64,000 nucleotides of DNA. It comes from Kribbella sp. ALI-6-A (GTDB taxonomy: Bacteria > Actinomycetota > Actinomycetes > Propionibacteriales > Kribbellaceae). The first letter of the stretch is position 1. Every line of letters starts with the position of its first letter. Positions 23,888 through 33,667 of this stretch are shown here, one piece after another. Both the position numbers and the translations under genes were made by a program. Location: contig NZ_MTQN01000011.1 in assembly GCF_001984195.1 (NCBI RefSeq), positions 434,001-498,000 of the forward strand. The letters run 5' to 3'. A model generated the notes under the pieces. The model did not search any database and was not told the DNA's origin. It saw nothing but the letters and a program-made list of their open reading frames with translations.

Positions 23888-23922
23888 AGTCCCGACCATA
23901 ACGTGCAACAATGTGAACAAAC
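23878..23922. promoter_or_regulatory. Palindromic operator candidate between deoR-type gene and divergent gene
   Basis: GTTTGTTCAC (23878-23887) and GTGAACAAAC (23913-23922) are a perfect 10-bp inverted repeat with 25 nt between. One arm contains the start of the minus gene; the other ends just before the AAGGAGGA site of the regulator. GTGAACA/TGTTCAC half-sites suit DeoR-family regulators. Confidence 0.6.
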
Positions 23923-23936
23923 AAGGAGGAACGTGA

Positions 23937-24695
23937 ATGTTGGCGGCACAACGACGGGACGTCTTGCTCGAGCGGCTGTCCACCCACGGACGGATCGTGG
24001 CCAAGGACGTGGCCGACGAACTCGGGATCTCCGAGGACAGCATCCGCAGGGACCTGCGCGAGCTCGCAGCGGCCGGACTGTGCCAGCGGGTCTACGGCGG
24101 AGCGCTGCCGATCTCACCCGCGGTCGCCGACTACACCACCCGGCAGAGCGTCGCGATCGCCGGCAAGAACGTGGTCGCCGGCCTGGCGGCGAGCCTCGTC
24201 CGTCCGGGCAGCGCGGTGATCCTGGACGGCGGTACGACGGCGCGGGCGGTGGTCGCCGCGCTCCCACGCACGCTGGAAGCGACCGTGATCACGCACAGCC
24301 CGACGATCGCCGCGGCGCTCACCGAGCATCAGGGGATCGAGATCTTCCTGATCGGCGGCCGCGTGTTCAGGCACTCCATGGTGGCCAGCGGCGCCGCGGC
24401 GGTGGAGGCTGCGCAGGCGGTGAGCGCTGACTTGTTCCTGCTCGGAGTGACCGGGGTGCACGCGGAGGCCGGGCTGACCACAGGCGACGCCGACGAGGCC
24501 GCGATGAAGCGGGCGCTGTCGCGCCGGGCGGCCGAGACGTATGTGCTCGCCAGCGCGGAGAAGCTCGGCACGGCTTCACGTTTTTCCGTACTTGCCCTGC
24601 ACGATGTCGCCGGGATCCTCACCGACGCGCCCGACGACGATCGCACGGTCCGCGAGCTGCGGGGCGCCGGCGTCCAGGTGACCAACCCGTCCTGA
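23937..24695 (+). CDS. DeoR/GlpR family transcriptional regulator
   Basis: 252 residues. The N-terminal winged helix-turn-helix has RRDVLLERLSTHGRIVAKDV and the recognition segment ISEDSIRRDLREL. The C-terminal DeoRC sensor has ILDGGTTARAVVAAL, IFLIGGRVFRHSMVASG and LFLLGVTGVHAEAGLTT, the sugar-phosphate pocket. ATG at 23937 is preceded by AAGGAGGA. It likely binds the palindrome in its own promoter. The effector and target are unknown, but the divergent gene suggests a nucleoside or sugar-phosphate link. Confidence 0.92.
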   Translation: MLAAQRRDVLLERLSTHGRIVAKDVADELGISEDSIRRDLRELAAAGLCQRVYGGALPISPAVADYTTRQSVAIAGKNVVAGLAASLVRPGSAVILDGGTTARAVVAALPRTLEATVITHSPTIAAALTEHQGIEIFLIGGRVFRHSMVASGAAAVEAAQAVSADLFLLGVTGVHAEAGLTTGDADEAAMKRALSRRAAETYVLASAEKLGTASRFSVLALHDVAGILTDAPDDDRTVRELRGAGVQVTNPS

Positions 24696-24726
24696 CCGCG
24701 ATCCGGCGGACATTCTTCCGGACCGA

Positions 24727-24760
24727 TGTCCATCCCCGCTTCCGTCGTTCGTGGTGATGG
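24727..24760 (+). promoter_or_regulatory. Second copy of the ECF-type promoter
   Basis: Shares TGTCCATCC and GTCGTTCGTGGTGATGG with 21813-21846, same total length and spacing, while the middle eight bases differ. It ends 28 nt before the ATG at 24789. Confidence 0.6.
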
Positions 24761-24788
24761 AGAAACCGACCGACGGAAGGAACCCACC

Positions 24789-25430
24789 ATGGAAGACCGC
24801 GCGATCCTTGCTCTGACCATCGCCGAGCGGCTCAGCCTCGCCGACTTCTTCGAGAGCCTGAGCGAGGCCGAGTGGCGGGCCGACTCGCTGTGCGCCGGCT
24901 GGACGGTGCACGACGTCGCGGCGCACATGACGCTGTCGACGCGGACGACGTTCCGGATGGTCGTCAAGGAGGCGATCCGGGCGCGCGGCAGCTTCGACCG
25001 GATGGAGTACACGCTGGCGACCGAGCGCGCCGCCCGGTTCTCCCCCGCCGAGCTCGTCGCCCAGCTGCGCGAGACGGCTTCCTCACCGCACCGCACTCTC
25101 GGGGCCGGCATCGTGGACCCGCTGCTCGACGCGCTGGTTCACGGTCAGGACGTCGCGCGCCCGCTCGGGCGTGCTCGTCAGATGCCCGCGGAGGCCGCGG
25201 TGATCGCGCTGGAGCACGTGCTCGGCAGCAAGTTCTACGGCGCGCACAAGCGTCTGCGCGACACGCGGCTGATCGCCACCGACCACCCGTGGTCGGGCGG
25301 CGCAGGCTCTCGCGAGCTGCACGGCCCGCTCGCCGATCTGATCCTCACCGCCACCGGCCGGCCCGCTGGATTGACCGGCCTGTCCGGCTCGGCGCTTCCC
25401 CAGGTGCAAGCCGCACTGGCCGCGGCCTGA
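24789..25430 (+). CDS. Maleylpyruvate isomerase-type / DinB-like mycothiol-dependent enzyme family protein
   Basis: 213 residues matching the actinobacterial TIGR03083-type family: EWRADSLCAGWTVHDVAAHM places metal-binding His41 and His46, and the LVHGQDVARPLGR motif supplies the later histidine and aspartate. These are metal-dependent DinB-fold proteins, some using mycothiol. The reaction is unknown. Start is ATG at 24789 with GGAAGG upstream. It has the same ECF-type promoter as the DGPF/sigma operon 3 kb upstream, so it is probably in that regulon. Confidence 0.85.
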   Translation: MEDRAILALTIAERLSLADFFESLSEAEWRADSLCAGWTVHDVAAHMTLSTRTTFRMVVKEAIRARGSFDRMEYTLATERAARFSPAELVAQLRETASSPHRTLGAGIVDPLLDALVHGQDVARPLGRARQMPAEAAVIALEHVLGSKFYGAHKRLRDTRLIATDHPWSGGAGSRELHGPLADLILTATGRPAGLTGLSGSALPQVQAALAAA

Positions 25431-25434
25431 TGCG

Positions 25435-25986
25435 TCAGCCGAGGCTGCGGTCCAGCCGGGCCGCCAGCCTCTCCAAGGCCTTCTCCACAGCTGCCCGGAC
25501 GGTCGGGTCAGGATCGTCACGCAGTGCTTCGATCGCCTCGACGTGCTCGTACTCCCCCGCCGCACCCACCGCCCGTACGCCGGCCGCCCGCACCCGCGGC
25601 AGTTCGTGATCGAGCATCGGCAGCAACGAGTCGACCAGCTCGCCGAGCTCGCGCTGGGCGGTGATCCGGGCGACGTGCTCCCGGACCCGCCAGGCGGGAT
25701 CGTCCGCCACGGCCCGGAGCGCGTCGACCGCCTCGTCGCGCCACGTGTACATCAGCGCCCGAGCGGCCCAGACCCGCACCCAGTAGTAGTTCACCGGGTC
25801 GACCGGCTTCGACCACCCGCCCGGATCCGGACTCCCGGTGATCGCGACGAGCTTCGGCAGCTCGGCGCCGAACGCCTCCTCGCCGGAGATCTCGCCGGTC
25901 AGCAGCGCGACGCACCAGCCGACGACCACGTCCTCGCCGTACTCGGCGCACGCCGCCCGGACGACGTCCTTCGGATGCCCGCTCAT
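25435..25986 (-). CDS. HEAT-repeat protein
   Basis: 183 residues of alpha-helical repeats. HEAT-type units are visible as YYWVRVWAARALMYTWRD, ALRAVADDPAWRVREHVARI, PMLDHELPRVRAAGVRAVG and IEALRDDPDPTVRAAVEKAL. It probably serves as a protein-binding scaffold, cytosolic. Start is ATG at 25986, with a GTG one codon upstream. It ends 4 bp from the stop of the convergent DinB-like gene. No partner is evident. Confidence 0.82.
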   Translation of the reverse strand: MSGHPKDVVRAACAEYGEDVVVGWCVALLTGEISGEEAFGAELPKLVAITGSPDPGGWSKPVDPVNYYWVRVWAARALMYTWRDEAVDALRAVADDPAWRVREHVARITAQRELGELVDSLLPMLDHELPRVRAAGVRAVGAAGEYEHVEAIEALRDDPDPTVRAAVEKALERLAARLDRSLG

Positions 25987-26019
25987 CACCCCAGTACAGC
26001 GCGGCCCACCGACAGAAAC

Positions 26020-26736
26020 TCAGAGCACCGACCGGAGAATCACGACCACCGACGAGACCGCGGCCAAGGTGAGCACCGCCTGCCGCAGCCGCGGGCCGTT
26101 CAGCCGCTTCTGCAGCGGGACCGCCACGGCGAATCCGATCGCCAACGCCGGCAACCACACCGCGCCGTACGCGAGCTGGTGCGCGGTGAGCTCGCCGCCG
26201 ATCGCCAGCGCACCCAGCGACACCATCGACCCGACCACGAAAAACGCGCCGAGAGTCGCCCGCAGCCGCGGCCCTGGCTCGTGCTGCAGGACCACCGCGG
26301 CCGGTGGTCCGCCGATCGACGCGGCGGTGCCCGAAATGCCCGCGATCGCCCCGGCGATGACCAGGTTGCGCCGGCTGGTCGCGACCCGGAGCTTCCACGC
26401 GGTCAGTGCGACGGCGACCAGCACCACGACGCCGACCACCGCGCCGATCGCCCGCGCCGACAACCAGCCGAGCAGCAGCACGCCCAACGGCGTCGTGACC
26501 GCGCGAGCGCCGGTCAACCAGCCGGCCTGCGACCAGTTGACGTGCTGCCACTCGTGAATGACCGTCAGGACCGGCAACGCCATCCCGAGCACGAGCATGC
26601 CGCCGGGCATCAGCGACGGGTCGAGCAGCGTGACCACCGGTGCCGCGACCAGCATCAGGCCGAGGCCCATCGTCGACTGGACGACGGAGGCCAGCACGAT
26701 CACCAGCCCGCCCAGTACCAGCACACTCAGCTCCAC
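26020..26736 (-). CDS. TauE/SafE family sulfite exporter-like permease
   Basis: 238 residues with about eight hydrophobic segments and two internal half repeats, as in the TauE/SafE (DUF81) family. STMGLGLMLVAAPVVTLLDP and AGISGTAASIGGPPAAVVL are the two conserved glycine-rich loops. It likely exports sulfite or organosulfur anions; this is family-level knowledge. GTG at 26736 is supported by CAGGAT (26744-26749), 7 nt upstream on the minus strand. It is divergent from the ECF sigma gene. Confidence 0.88.
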   Translation of the reverse strand: MELSVLVLGGLVIVLASVVQSTMGLGLMLVAAPVVTLLDPSLMPGGMLVLGMALPVLTVIHEWQHVNWSQAGWLTGARAVTTPLGVLLLGWLSARAIGAVVGVVVLVAVALTAWKLRVATSRRNLVIAGAIAGISGTAASIGGPPAAVVLQHEPGPRLRATLGAFFVVGSMVSLGALAIGGELTAHQLAYGAVWLPALAIGFAVAVPLQKRLNGPRLRQAVLTLAAVSSVVVILRSVL

Positions 26737-26762
26737 TGCGCAGATCCTGCCCCACGAAACCC

Positions 26763-26785
26763 GAACTGACCTGTAACGACGGTCA
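26763..26785 (+). promoter_or_regulatory. Possible ECF autoregulatory promoter (GAAC-N15-GTC)
   Basis: GAAC (26763-26766) and GTCA (26782-26785) are 15 bp apart, resembling ECF promoters of the GAAC-N16-GTC type. It lies 22 nt upstream of the sigma factor ATG at 26808. Confidence 0.35.
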
Positions 26786-26807
26786 TACTCCCGGACATGG
26801 GTGGGGC

Positions 26808-27407
26808 ATGAGGAGTACATCGAGCCTGCCCCCACCGGTGCGGATCGGCGCCGTCCCGGACCACGAGGTGAGGTTCCGGGACCTGTTCGAGCAGCAGTTC
26901 CGCGGGCTGCTCGGCTACGCGTTGCGCCGGGTCGGTTCGCCCGACGACGCGGCCGACGTCGTCGCCGAGACCATGCTGGTGGCCTGGCGCCGGATCGACG
27001 AGGTCCCCGCCGACGAGACCGCCCGGCTCTGGCTGTACGGCGTCGCCCGGCGCGTAGTGGCCAACCACCGGCGCGGCCAGCTCCGGCGTGACGGCCTCGC
27101 CGTACGGCTGCGGCAGCACCTGGCCGAGACGACGCCGGACGCCGCCGACCTGATCGGTTCGGCCACGGTGATCCGGCAGGGCCTGGCCACCTTGAGCGAC
27201 GACGATCGCGAACTGCTGATGCTCACCGCCTGGGACGGCCTCGAGCCCCGGGAGGCCGCGGTCGTGCTCGGCGTACCGGCGCGCACGATCCGGACCCGGC
27301 TGCACCGGGCCCGGGCCCGGTTACGCAAGTCGGTCGGAGACGCCTTCGACGATGCCGGACACGTACGGGAAGACCACACCCCGCAAACAGTTCAGGAGGA
27401 GCGATGA
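26808..27407 (+). CDS. ECF-family RNA polymerase sigma factor
   Basis: 199 residues. Region 2 is FRDLFEQQFRGLLGYALRRV followed by DDAADVVAETMLVAWRRID and LWLYGVARRVVANHRR; region 4 is LLMLTAWDGLEPREAAVVLG and RTIRTRLHRARARLR. It overlaps the next gene (ATGA at 27404-27407), a membrane protein that may regulate it. It belongs to the SigE-like actinobacterial ECFs whose partner gene follows, rather than to ECF42. Confidence 0.92.
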   Translation: MRSTSSLPPPVRIGAVPDHEVRFRDLFEQQFRGLLGYALRRVGSPDDAADVVAETMLVAWRRIDEVPADETARLWLYGVARRVVANHRRGQLRRDGLAVRLRQHLAETTPDAADLIGSATVIRQGLATLSDDDRELLMLTAWDGLEPREAAVVLGVPARTIRTRLHRARARLRKSVGDAFDDAGHVREDHTPQTVQEER

Positions 27408-28438
27408 ACGACAACGAGCTCGACCGCCTGCTGATGCGGGCCAACCCGTACGGCGACGAAACGGTCCGGAAGCTGACGACCGACGACGCCGTGTCCGACC
27501 TGTTGGAGGACATCATCAGCACCGACACACCGACTCCGAAGCTGCGGCGGTCCGTCCGTCGCCGCACGGTCGTCCTGGTCGCGGCCGCGGCCGCGGTCGC
27601 CATCGCGCTCACCGGCGTGTTCTTCCCCCGGGGCAATCCGGCCGCGCCGGTCTCGGCGTACGGCGCGGAGTTCCGCGCGGTGACCGACGCGACACCGCGG
27701 TTGGTGATCGACGATCCGGCCTGGAAGATCGTCGACATCCCGGCGTTCAGGGCCGACGAGGGTGAGATCAGGTTCGGCCGCGACAAGAAGCGGCTCCAGG
27801 TGAACTGGTATCCCGTCTCCCTGTACGCCGGTTACCTCCAGGGAACGAAGGATCCCGGAAAGCCTGCGCACGGCAGCCCGATCGAGGCGCTCGGTCAGAA
27901 GGGCACGGTCTTCCAGGTCGGCACCTCGACGGATCTGACGGCCTACCTGCCGCCGAAGGGGCGTCACTTCCTGATGATCCGCGGCGATGTCGGTTCGCTT
28001 GCGGCGTATCGCAGCCTGCTCGCCAAGCTGAAGACCGTCGACACCGAAGCCTGGCTCGACGCGATGCCGGACACGATCGTGAAACAGTCCGACGCGCCGC
28101 GGGTGATCGACGAGATGCTGGCCGACGTACCGGTCCCGAACGGCTTCGACCGGACGCCGTTCCTGAAGATCCTCGTGCTGAGTCGCTACCAATTCGGCGC
28201 CAAGGTCACCGGCGCGATCAGTTGCGGGTGGCTCGCCCAGTGGAACGCCGCGAAGAAGGCGGGTGACGCCGAGAAGATGCAGGAGGCCGTGACGGCGCTG
28301 GCCGGCAGCCGATCCTGGAAGATCCTCCAGGAGATGGACAAGCAGGGTGGCTGGTCGTACTGGATCTGGGCCGGCGGCGACGCCCTTCGCAAGGGCGACA
28401 TGGCCAGGGTGGCGACGGCCCTGGACTGCAGAAGCTGA
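27404..28438 (+). CDS. Single-pass membrane protein linked to ECF sigma factor
   Basis: 344 residues. A cytoplasmic N-terminus of about 54 residues contains a LLMRANPYGDE segment seen in sigma-linked actinobacterial proteins, followed by one transmembrane helix (VVLVAAAAAVAIALTGVFF, about 56-74) and an extracytoplasmic domain of about 270 residues. No HxxxCxxC zinc motif is present, so if it is an anti-sigma factor it is not of the ZAS type. Translationally coupled to the sigma gene. It ends before a strong hairpin. Confidence 0.78.
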   Translation: MNDNELDRLLMRANPYGDETVRKLTTDDAVSDLLEDIISTDTPTPKLRRSVRRRTVVLVAAAAAVAIALTGVFFPRGNPAAPVSAYGAEFRAVTDATPRLVIDDPAWKIVDIPAFRADEGEIRFGRDKKRLQVNWYPVSLYAGYLQGTKDPGKPAHGSPIEALGQKGTVFQVGTSTDLTAYLPPKGRHFLMIRGDVGSLAAYRSLLAKLKTVDTEAWLDAMPDTIVKQSDAPRVIDEMLADVPVPNGFDRTPFLKILVLSRYQFGAKVTGAISCGWLAQWNAAKKAGDAEKMQEAVTALAGSRSWKILQEMDKQGGWSYWIWAGGDALRKGDMARVATALDCRS

Positions 28439-28449
28439 TCTGAGTACGG

Positions 28450-28488
28450 CGAAGGCCGGCAGCCCCCTGTCAGGGCTGCCGGCCTTCG
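28450..28488. terminator. Bidirectional terminator hairpin between sigma operon and acnA
   Basis: A 16-bp perfect stem (28450-28465 with 28473-28488) closes a 7-nt loop. It lies 12 bp after the upstream stop and about 19 bp from the acnA stop. No U-tract. Confidence 0.8.
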
Positions 28489-28506
28489 TACGTCGTACGG
28501 GGTGAC

Positions 28507-31323
<2,817 letters not shown>

Positions 31324-31420
31324 CAACCTGCTCCTCTGTCCGTCTGTTCCGCTGGAACCATCCTGCCGAGCGCTCCGCCCGGCCGCGAGATCAGGCTGCC
31401 CTAACCTCGCCCACCAAGTC

Positions 31421-31448
31421 TCTCGACATCAAGATACACGACATCGAG
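31421..31448 (-). promoter_or_regulatory. Operator candidate upstream of acnA
   Basis: On the minus strand TCTTGATGTCGAGA is an imperfect palindrome. On the plus strand CGACATCAAG (31424-31433) and CGACATCGAG (31439-31448) are repeats 15 bp apart. It lies about 100 bp upstream of acnA, between acnA and a divergent MFS gene. It resembles, from memory, MarR-type TamR sites near actinobacterial TCA genes. Confidence 0.45.
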
Positions 31449-31519
31449 CCACCACTCACAGCCCAGCCGGGGGCGGATATTCGTTTGCCGGGTGGGGTGG
31501 GCGGCTGGTCGACTGCCGG

Positions 31520-32734
31520 GTGGCCGAGTCGCGTCAGGACGTGTTGATTGCCGCCTTTGTCCGGTGGACGTGGGTGCGGGCCGTGCTGCACAACGGGTGG
31601 TGGCTGGTCACCTCGGTTTACCTGGTGGTGGATGCGGGGCTGACCGCCTCGCAGATTGTGCTGATCGGTGCGGTGCAGGGAGTCTTCGCGCTGTGTTGCG
31701 AGGTGCCTGCGGGCGTGCTGGCTGACACGTTCAGTCGTAAATGGTCGCTGGTGCTGTCGCAGGTGCTGATGGCGACCGCGATGGTGACCACCGGGCTGGT
31801 GACGTCGTTCGTCGCGCTGCTCGGGACTCAGGTGCTGTGGGGATTGTCGTGGACGTTCGCGAGCGGATCGGACATCGCGTGGATCACCGACGAGCTGGAC
31901 GCGCCCGAACGCATCTCGGCCGTGCTGTCCCGGACCGCCCGGGCGCAGTTGACCGGCGCGGCGGCCGGGCTGGTGGTGATTGGGGCGCTGGCCTGGGCGA
32001 CGCGGCGCGATCTCGCGATCGTGGTCGCCGGCTTGGCGATGCTGCTGCTGGGCGGTTACGTCGCCGTGCGGTTCAGCGAGCAGCGGTTCGTGCCGGCTCA
32101 GGGTCCTCGGTGGTCGGCGTCGTGGACGACGTTCCGCCGAGGCGTCTCGCTGGTTCGCCGGAGTCCGGAGCTGCTGCGGATCTTCCTGGCGACGTTTCTG
32201 ATCAACGGTGCTTCCGACGCCGGCGGCCGACTGGCTCCGAAGCAGATGGTCGATCTGGGTCTGCCGGCTCGCCTCGACCCGATCATCTGGTTGACCGGGC
32301 TGGGCGTGATCGCGCTCGCCGTCGGCGCCCTGGCCCTGCGGATCGTGCAACGGCGACTCGACGGCCACCACGCGCGCCACTCGTACGGCGTAGCGGCCGC
32401 GATCGGGGCGGTGGGAACCGCCGGACTGGCGTTCGCGCCGGAATCGGTCAGCGCCGGCGTGGCGCTGATCGTCGTGTCGGGCATCGCCGTGCCGCTCACC
32501 CGGGTGATCGCGATGATCTGGGTGAACGCGCGCACGACCAGCGACGTACGGGCGACCACGCATTCGTTCCTCGCCCAGGCGGAGTACCTCGGCGAGGTGA
32601 CCTGCGGGCTGCTGATCGCGCTGGTCGCGCACCTGGTCGGGCTGCCGCTGGCCCTCGCGGGGTCCGCCGCACTGTTCGCCGTGACCGCGGCGATCATGCG
32701 GCGTCCCGCGAGGGCGCTCGCTCAGGAAACGTGA
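31520..32734 (+). CDS. MFS transporter
   Basis: About 404 residues with 12 predicted membrane segments. PAGVLADTFSRKWSLVLSQV is the conserved loop 2-3 signature of the major facilitator superfamily. WVNARTTSDVRATTHSFLAQ in the second half is typical of the tetracycline-/drug-type subfamily. Start is uncertain: the GTG at 31520 is used, with GTG at 31541 as an alternative. It is divergent from acnA, and its 3' end overlaps the convergent LLM gene by 13 bp. Confidence 0.87.
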   Translation: MAESRQDVLIAAFVRWTWVRAVLHNGWWLVTSVYLVVDAGLTASQIVLIGAVQGVFALCCEVPAGVLADTFSRKWSLVLSQVLMATAMVTTGLVTSFVALLGTQVLWGLSWTFASGSDIAWITDELDAPERISAVLSRTARAQLTGAAAGLVVIGALAWATRRDLAIVVAGLAMLLLGGYVAVRFSEQRFVPAQGPRWSASWTTFRRGVSLVRRSPELLRIFLATFLINGASDAGGRLAPKQMVDLGLPARLDPIIWLTGLGVIALAVGALALRIVQRRLDGHHARHSYGVAAAIGAVGTAGLAFAPESVSAGVALIVVSGIAVPLTRVIAMIWVNARTTSDVRATTHSFLAQAEYLGEVTCGLLIALVAHLVGLPLALAGSAALFAVTAAIMRRPARALAQET

Positions 32735-33654
32735 GGCAGGACGTCCGACGCGATCAGGTCGAGGTGGTCCAGGTCGGTCAGGTCCATGATCTGGAGGTAG
32801 AAGCGGTCGGCGCCGAGCTCGGCGAACTGGCCGAGCTTGTCGACGACCTGCGCGGGGGTGCCGCCGACGCCGCTCTTGTGCAGCTCCTCAACGGACCAGC
32901 CGGCGGCCGCGGCGCGGCGCTCGACCTCGGCGTCGTCCTTGCCGACGACCACGCGGTGCGCGGCCGACAGGGCGAGGGTCTCCGGGTCACGGCCGGCCGT
33001 CGTACAGGCTGCGCGGACGCGGTCGAACAGGACCTTGGTGCCGTCGAGGTCCCGGAAGCCGGCGTTGAACTCGGCGGCGTACTGGGCCGCGAGCGCGGGC
33101 GTCCGCTTCTTGCCGGCGCCGCCGACGATGATCGGCGGGTGCGGCTGCTGCACCGGCTTGGGCAGGGCCGGCGAGTCCTTGAGCTGGTAGTGCTTGCCGG
33201 CGAAGTCGTACTTCTCCCCCACCGGCGTGTCCCACAGTCCGGTGATCAGCTCGAGCTGCTCGGTGAGCAGGTCGAACCGGCCGGGCGTGTCCGGGAAGTC
33301 CAGACCGTACGCCGCGTGCTCGGCCTCGTACCACCCGGCGCCGAGCCCGAGCTCAACCCGGCCGCCGCTCATCTGGTCGACCTGCGCGACGCTGATCGCG
33401 AGCACGCCCGGGTTGCGGAAGGTCGCGGAGCTGACCAGCGTGCCGAGCTTGATCCGCTGGGTCTCGCGCGCCAGCCCGGCCAGCGTGATCCACGCGTCGG
33501 TCGGCCCGGGCAGCCCGTCGCCGTCACCCATCACGAGGTAGTGGTCGGAGCGGAAGAACGCGTCGAACCCGCACTCCTCGGTCCGGCGGGCGACGGTCAG
33601 CAGGTCGTCGTACGAGGCGCCTTGCTGGGGTTCGGTGAAGATCCTGAGCAACAT
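32722..33654 (-). CDS. LLM-class F420-dependent oxidoreductase
   Basis: 310 residues of the luciferase-like TIM-barrel family, subgroup that uses coenzyme F420 in actinobacteria. Visible motifs are FDAFFRSDHYL, the RETQRIKLGTLVSSATFRNP segment, GGRVELGLGAGWYEAEHAAY and HPPIIVGGAGKKR. The substrate is unknown. The ATG at 33654 is supported by TAGCGT (33662-33667), 7 nt upstream, and it is 10 bp from the 3' end of the very large gene upstream. Confidence 0.92.
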   Translation of the reverse strand: MLLRIFTEPQQGASYDDLLTVARRTEECGFDAFFRSDHYLVMGDGDGLPGPTDAWITLAGLARETQRIKLGTLVSSATFRNPGVLAISVAQVDQMSGGRVELGLGAGWYEAEHAAYGLDFPDTPGRFDLLTEQLELITGLWDTPVGEKYDFAGKHYQLKDSPALPKPVQQPHPPIIVGGAGKKRTPALAAQYAAEFNAGFRDLDGTKVLFDRVRAACTTAGRDPETLALSAAHRVVVGKDDAEVERRAAAAGWSVEELHKSGVGGTPAQVVDKLGQFAELGADRFYLQIMDLTDLDHLDLIASDVLPHVS

Positions 33655-33661
33655 GGGGACA

Positions 33662-33667
33662 ACGCTA
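33662..33667 (-). promoter_or_regulatory. -10 element (TAGCGT) for leaderless LLM oxidoreductase
   Basis: TAGCGT on the minus strand ends 7 nt before the ATG at 33654. It overlaps the 3' end and stop codon of the upstream gene. Confidence 0.5.

Noticed and set aside
31324..31326. TTG codon one codon upstream of the acnA ATG as a start
   Set aside because: The ATG at 31323 is a better start codon with GAGGAGCAGG at suitable spacing.
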